A stretch of 64,000 nt of DNA, from assembly GCA_039989475.1 (NCBI GenBank), contig JBDXHU010000005.1:1-64000 (forward strand), given 5' to 3'. Source of the DNA: JBDXHU01 sp039989475 (GTDB lineage Bacteria; Pseudomonadota; Gammaproteobacteria; Pseudomonadales; Halieaceae). Positions 62,054 through 64,000 of this stretch are shown here, piece by piece. A program made the translations under genes and the position numbers. Below the pieces are notes generated by a model. It was not told where the DNA came from, made no database searches, and was given only the letters and a program-made list of their open reading frames with translations. The first letter of the stretch is position 1, and every line of letters starts with the position of its first letter.

Positions 62054-62067
62054 ATCGCGTTAACCGA

Positions 62068-62682
62068 TCACTTCTCTAGTTCGTAGGTGAATTTGTTCTG
62101 CACGCCCGCTACCTCAATGGCCTCGCCATCAACCACCCGGGGCTTGTACTTGAACTTGAGCGAGGCCTTGAGAGAGGCACGCTCGAAAATCCCTGCGGGT
62201 TTGCAATCCACTGCTTGCGGGTCACGGATAGAACCATTCTTGGTAACCACATACTCAATAATGCAGTAGCCTTCGATACCGCGTGATTGTGCCCGCCGCG
62301 GATAAATCGGTGCCACCTTCACAATTGGCAGGTATTCACCATCAGAGGCACTCATACCACCAGCACCGGCGATAGACACATCAACATTGGCAGCTGGTGC
62401 CATGTTGATCGCATCCATATTCATGTCCATGTCCAGGTCCGGTGAATCCAGGTCCGGTGGCGGCTCTTCAGGATCCTCCGGCTTGTCCGGCTTGGCTTCC
62501 GCCAGGTTGGTTGAAATCTCAACCTCCGGCATAAAGATATCCGGCAGCTTGCGCGTCTTCTTGTCGTCAATCTGGGGATCGGCCGACGCGATCAAATACT
62601 GCATGATGAAAAACAAACCACCGGCAACTGGTACTGCCAAAGCGGCACCGATCGCGAGCCTGACGGTATTATTACGTGCCAT
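62068..62682 (-). CDS. TonB energy transducer (TonB2 type)
   Basis: 204 residues, short as TonB2 proteins are. One N-terminal membrane helix (about 8-32), an acidic Asp/Glu/Pro linker (about 64-98) instead of the usual Pro/Lys region, and a C-terminal TonB domain (about 118-204) with PIYPRRAQSRGIEGYCIIEYVVTKNGSI. Transmits the proton motive force to the receptor at 45163 or others. Translation follows ExbD after five bases. Confidence 0.93.
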   Translation of the reverse strand: MARNNTVRLAIGAALAVPVAGGLFFIMQYLIASADPQIDDKKTRKLPDIFMPEVEISTNLAEAKPDKPEDPEEPPPDLDSPDLDMDMNMDAINMAPAANVDVSIAGAGGMSASDGEYLPIVKVAPIYPRRAQSRGIEGYCIIEYVVTKNGSIRDPQAVDCKPAGIFERASLKASLKFKYKPRVVDGEAIEVAGVQNKFTYELEK

Positions 62683-62687
62683 AGTCT

Positions 62688-63092
62688 TTAATCGTCTTCC
62701 GTTGCCAGTGATACATCGGTGACGCCAGCCTCACGGGAAGCGTCCAGTACTTTTACAACAGTTTCAGTAGTGGAAGTATTGTCCGCCTGAATTACCACGG
62801 CTCCTTTCGGGTTCTCGGCGTGCATACGCTCGACGTTGGCGCGTACCGCGCGAACATCAATGCGACGACCATCCATCCAAACCTGATCATCGCCTGTAAC
62901 AGCAATAAGGATGTTTACATTATCCTTGGGGTCAGAGGTTGAAGCTTCCGGTCGGTTCACTTCTACGCCAGCTTCCTTAATGAAAGACGCCGTTACAATG
63001 AAGAAGATCAACATGATGAACACCACGTCGAGCATGGGTGTCAGGTCGATCTGGGCTTCGTCTTCCGCAGCATTTTGTTTCTTTCCGCGCAT
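62688..63092 (-). CDS. exbD: ExbD biopolymer transport protein
   Basis: 134 residues. One N-terminal membrane helix with the proton-conducting Asp in DLTPMLDVVFIMLIFFIVTA (about 16-36; Asp22 by position), then a periplasmic domain. Works with ExbB and TonB. Nine bases after the ExbB-like gene. Confidence 0.95.
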   Translation of the reverse strand: MRGKKQNAAEDEAQIDLTPMLDVVFIMLIFFIVTASFIKEAGVEVNRPEASTSDPKDNVNILIAVTGDDQVWMDGRRIDVRAVRANVERMHAENPKGAVVIQADNTSTTETVVKVLDASREAGVTDVSLATEDD

Positions 63093-63101
63093 GGTTGCCC
63101 C

Positions 63102-63629
63102 TTAGTGATCCGTAGTTAAGTTGTCTTCGAGAAATCTGCTTTCCCGACTCGCTTTACGCGTGATGTAGGTGTTGGCGAACACGCCGGACAGGGCGGCGAC
63201 CATGCCGGCCATTGTCGGAATCGTCGCACGCGAAACACCACCAGCCATTGACTTGGCGTCGCCACCACCGGTCACAGCCATGATATTAAATACTTCGATC
63301 ATTCCCGTGACCGTGCCGAGCAAGCCCAGCAGGGGACACAGCGCGACCATGGTTTTGATGACCGGGAGATAGCGGTTGATCTGGTCCTCTGCCTCGGCAA
63401 TCAGCTTGCGGCGCACCTGGTGAGCTGCCCAGGACTTGCGCTCCGGGCGTGATTCCCAGTTTGCAATTGCAGTACCCGCATCCGCGCGCCAGCCAGAGTA
63501 GAAGTACCAGGCCCGCTCGAAGATCAGCGCCCACATCATGAACAGCAGGATAGCGATTAACCAGAGGACGTTGCCGCCCATGTCCATGAAGCGGGAAACC
63601 GCCTCATACGCACTGTCAAACCAGTACAT
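63102..63629 (-). CDS. exbB: ExbB/TolQ-type proton channel protein
   Basis: 175 residues. Three membrane segments with LCPLLGLLGTVTGMIEVFNIMAVTGGGDAKSMAGGVSRATIPTMAGMVAAL-type signature of the MotA/TolQ/ExbB family, seen in residues 94-145. It drives TonB with ExbD. The neighbouring gene to the right encodes a second, longer family member. Confidence 0.93.
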   Translation of the reverse strand: MYWFDSAYEAVSRFMDMGGNVLWLIAILLFMMWALIFERAWYFYSGWRADAGTAIANWESRPERKSWAAHQVRRKLIAEAEDQINRYLPVIKTMVALCPLLGLLGTVTGMIEVFNIMAVTGGGDAKSMAGGVSRATIPTMAGMVAALSGVFANTYITRKASRESRFLEDNLTTDH

Positions 63630-63630
63630 A

Positions 63631-64000
63631 TTATTGCTGACCCAGGTTCGCTTCGGTGTGCTCGGCGATAATACCCGTGGACTGCTCGTTCAGGATGTGG
63701 ATGATGCGCTGGGCGCGACCATTCACAATCGTATGCAGCAGTACTGTGGGAATAGCCACCAACAGACCAAGAACCGTGGTTACCAATGCGCCGGAAATAC
63801 CGCCGGCCATGGCTTTTGGATCGCCAGCACCGAAAATGGTGATGGCCTGGAAGGTAATGATCATACCGACCACCGTACCCAGCAGACCCATCAGCGGTGC
63901 CACCGCAGAAATAATCTTGAGCAATGTCAGCGAGTTTTCGATGGAAGGTGTTTCCTTCATGATCGCTTCTTCCATCTTCAACTCCAGGGTCTCGGTATCC
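63631..64000 (-). CDS. Long ExbB-family protein (TtpC-like), truncated by window edge
   Basis: The frame is open to base 64000, so the N-terminal part is outside the window; at least 122 residues are visible. The visible C-terminus has SAVAPLMGLLGTVVGMIITFQAITIF and GGISGALVTTVLGLLVAIPTVLLHTIV, the MotA/TolQ/ExbB membrane helices. A second ExbB homologue beside exbB-exbD-tonB2 matches TtpC of TonB2 systems, whose long periplasmic N-terminal region lies outside the window. One base separates its stop from the next gene. Confidence 0.85.
   Translation of the reverse strand, partial: DTETLELKMEEAIMKETPSIENSLTLLKIISAVAPLMGLLGTVVGMIITFQAITIFGAGDPKAMAGGISGALVTTVLGLLVAIPTVLLHTIVNGRAQRIIHILNEQSTGIIAEHTEANLGQQ

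Overview
The window looks like a chromosomal segment of a marine-type gammaproteobacterium (inference). Pointers are a TtpC/ExbB/ExbD/TonB/TPR cluster at the right edge, a YcbZ-like Lon protease, a DUF5062 gene, a large TonB-dependent receptor and a broad CoA-ester and oxygenase catabolic repertoire. A taxonomic name cannot be fixed from the sequence alone. No rRNA, tRNA or CRISPR array was seen.

Region 1 (1 to about 7730) is an integron cassette array read on the minus strand. It has fifteen small genes, one cut by the left edge, separated by fourteen attC sites of 51 to 93 bp. One attC (2670 to 4064) is split by a 1.3 kb IS3-family element. No integron integrase gene lies at the attI-proximal (right) end, so within this window the array is an integrase-less attC cluster. 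Most cassette products are small membrane proteins or unrecognised soluble proteins; three carry two CxxC zinc-ribbon knuckles.

Region 2 (8 to 19.5 kb) holds a molybdopterin oxidoreductase, small membrane proteins, a leucine-rich-repeat membrane protein coupled to a pseudopilin, a DUF4124 protein, a cytochrome P450, a YcbZ-like Lon protease with an overlapping stress-protein-like gene, a GNAT acetyltransferase and a rhomboid protease.

Region 3 (13.8 to 53.5 kb, interspersed) is a large catabolic district. One operon on the minus strand encodes P450, ThuA and a zinc alcohol dehydrogenase (22642 to 19538). Divergent from it are SDR, ThuA, acyl-CoA dehydrogenase, Rieske oxygenase and a three-gene 2-oxo-acid dehydrogenase (22801 to 29913). 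A second minus operon encodes a DUF35 zinc-ribbon protein, a thiolase-like protein, a Rieske oxygenase, an acyl-CoA ligase, a CurA-like reductase, a split-barrel flavoprotein and an enoyl-CoA hydratase (40272 to 33261). Further units encode an NTF2-like protein, a second CurA-like reductase, an ABM monooxygenase, a TonB receptor, a second molybdopterin oxidoreductase with a luciferase-like enzyme and a TetR regulator, another acyl-CoA dehydrogenase and another SDR. Together they look like uptake, oxidation, CoA activation, beta-oxidation and side-chain cleavage of a hydrophobic cyclic substrate such as a steroid or terpenoid (inference). A recurring AACAA-CAG-ATTGACTGT-T-rich motif occurs at six promoter regions of this district and is the strongest new signal: a candidate operator of the TetR protein at 50760.

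Region 4 (53.5 to 64 kb) is mostly housekeeping: DUF2237, Nudix, HIT, PIG-L deacetylase, aldo/keto reductase, an autoregulated TetR gene, YbaN-like protein, fatty acid desaturase, pyruvate kinase, DUF5062, and the TonB2-type energy transduction operon running off the right edge.
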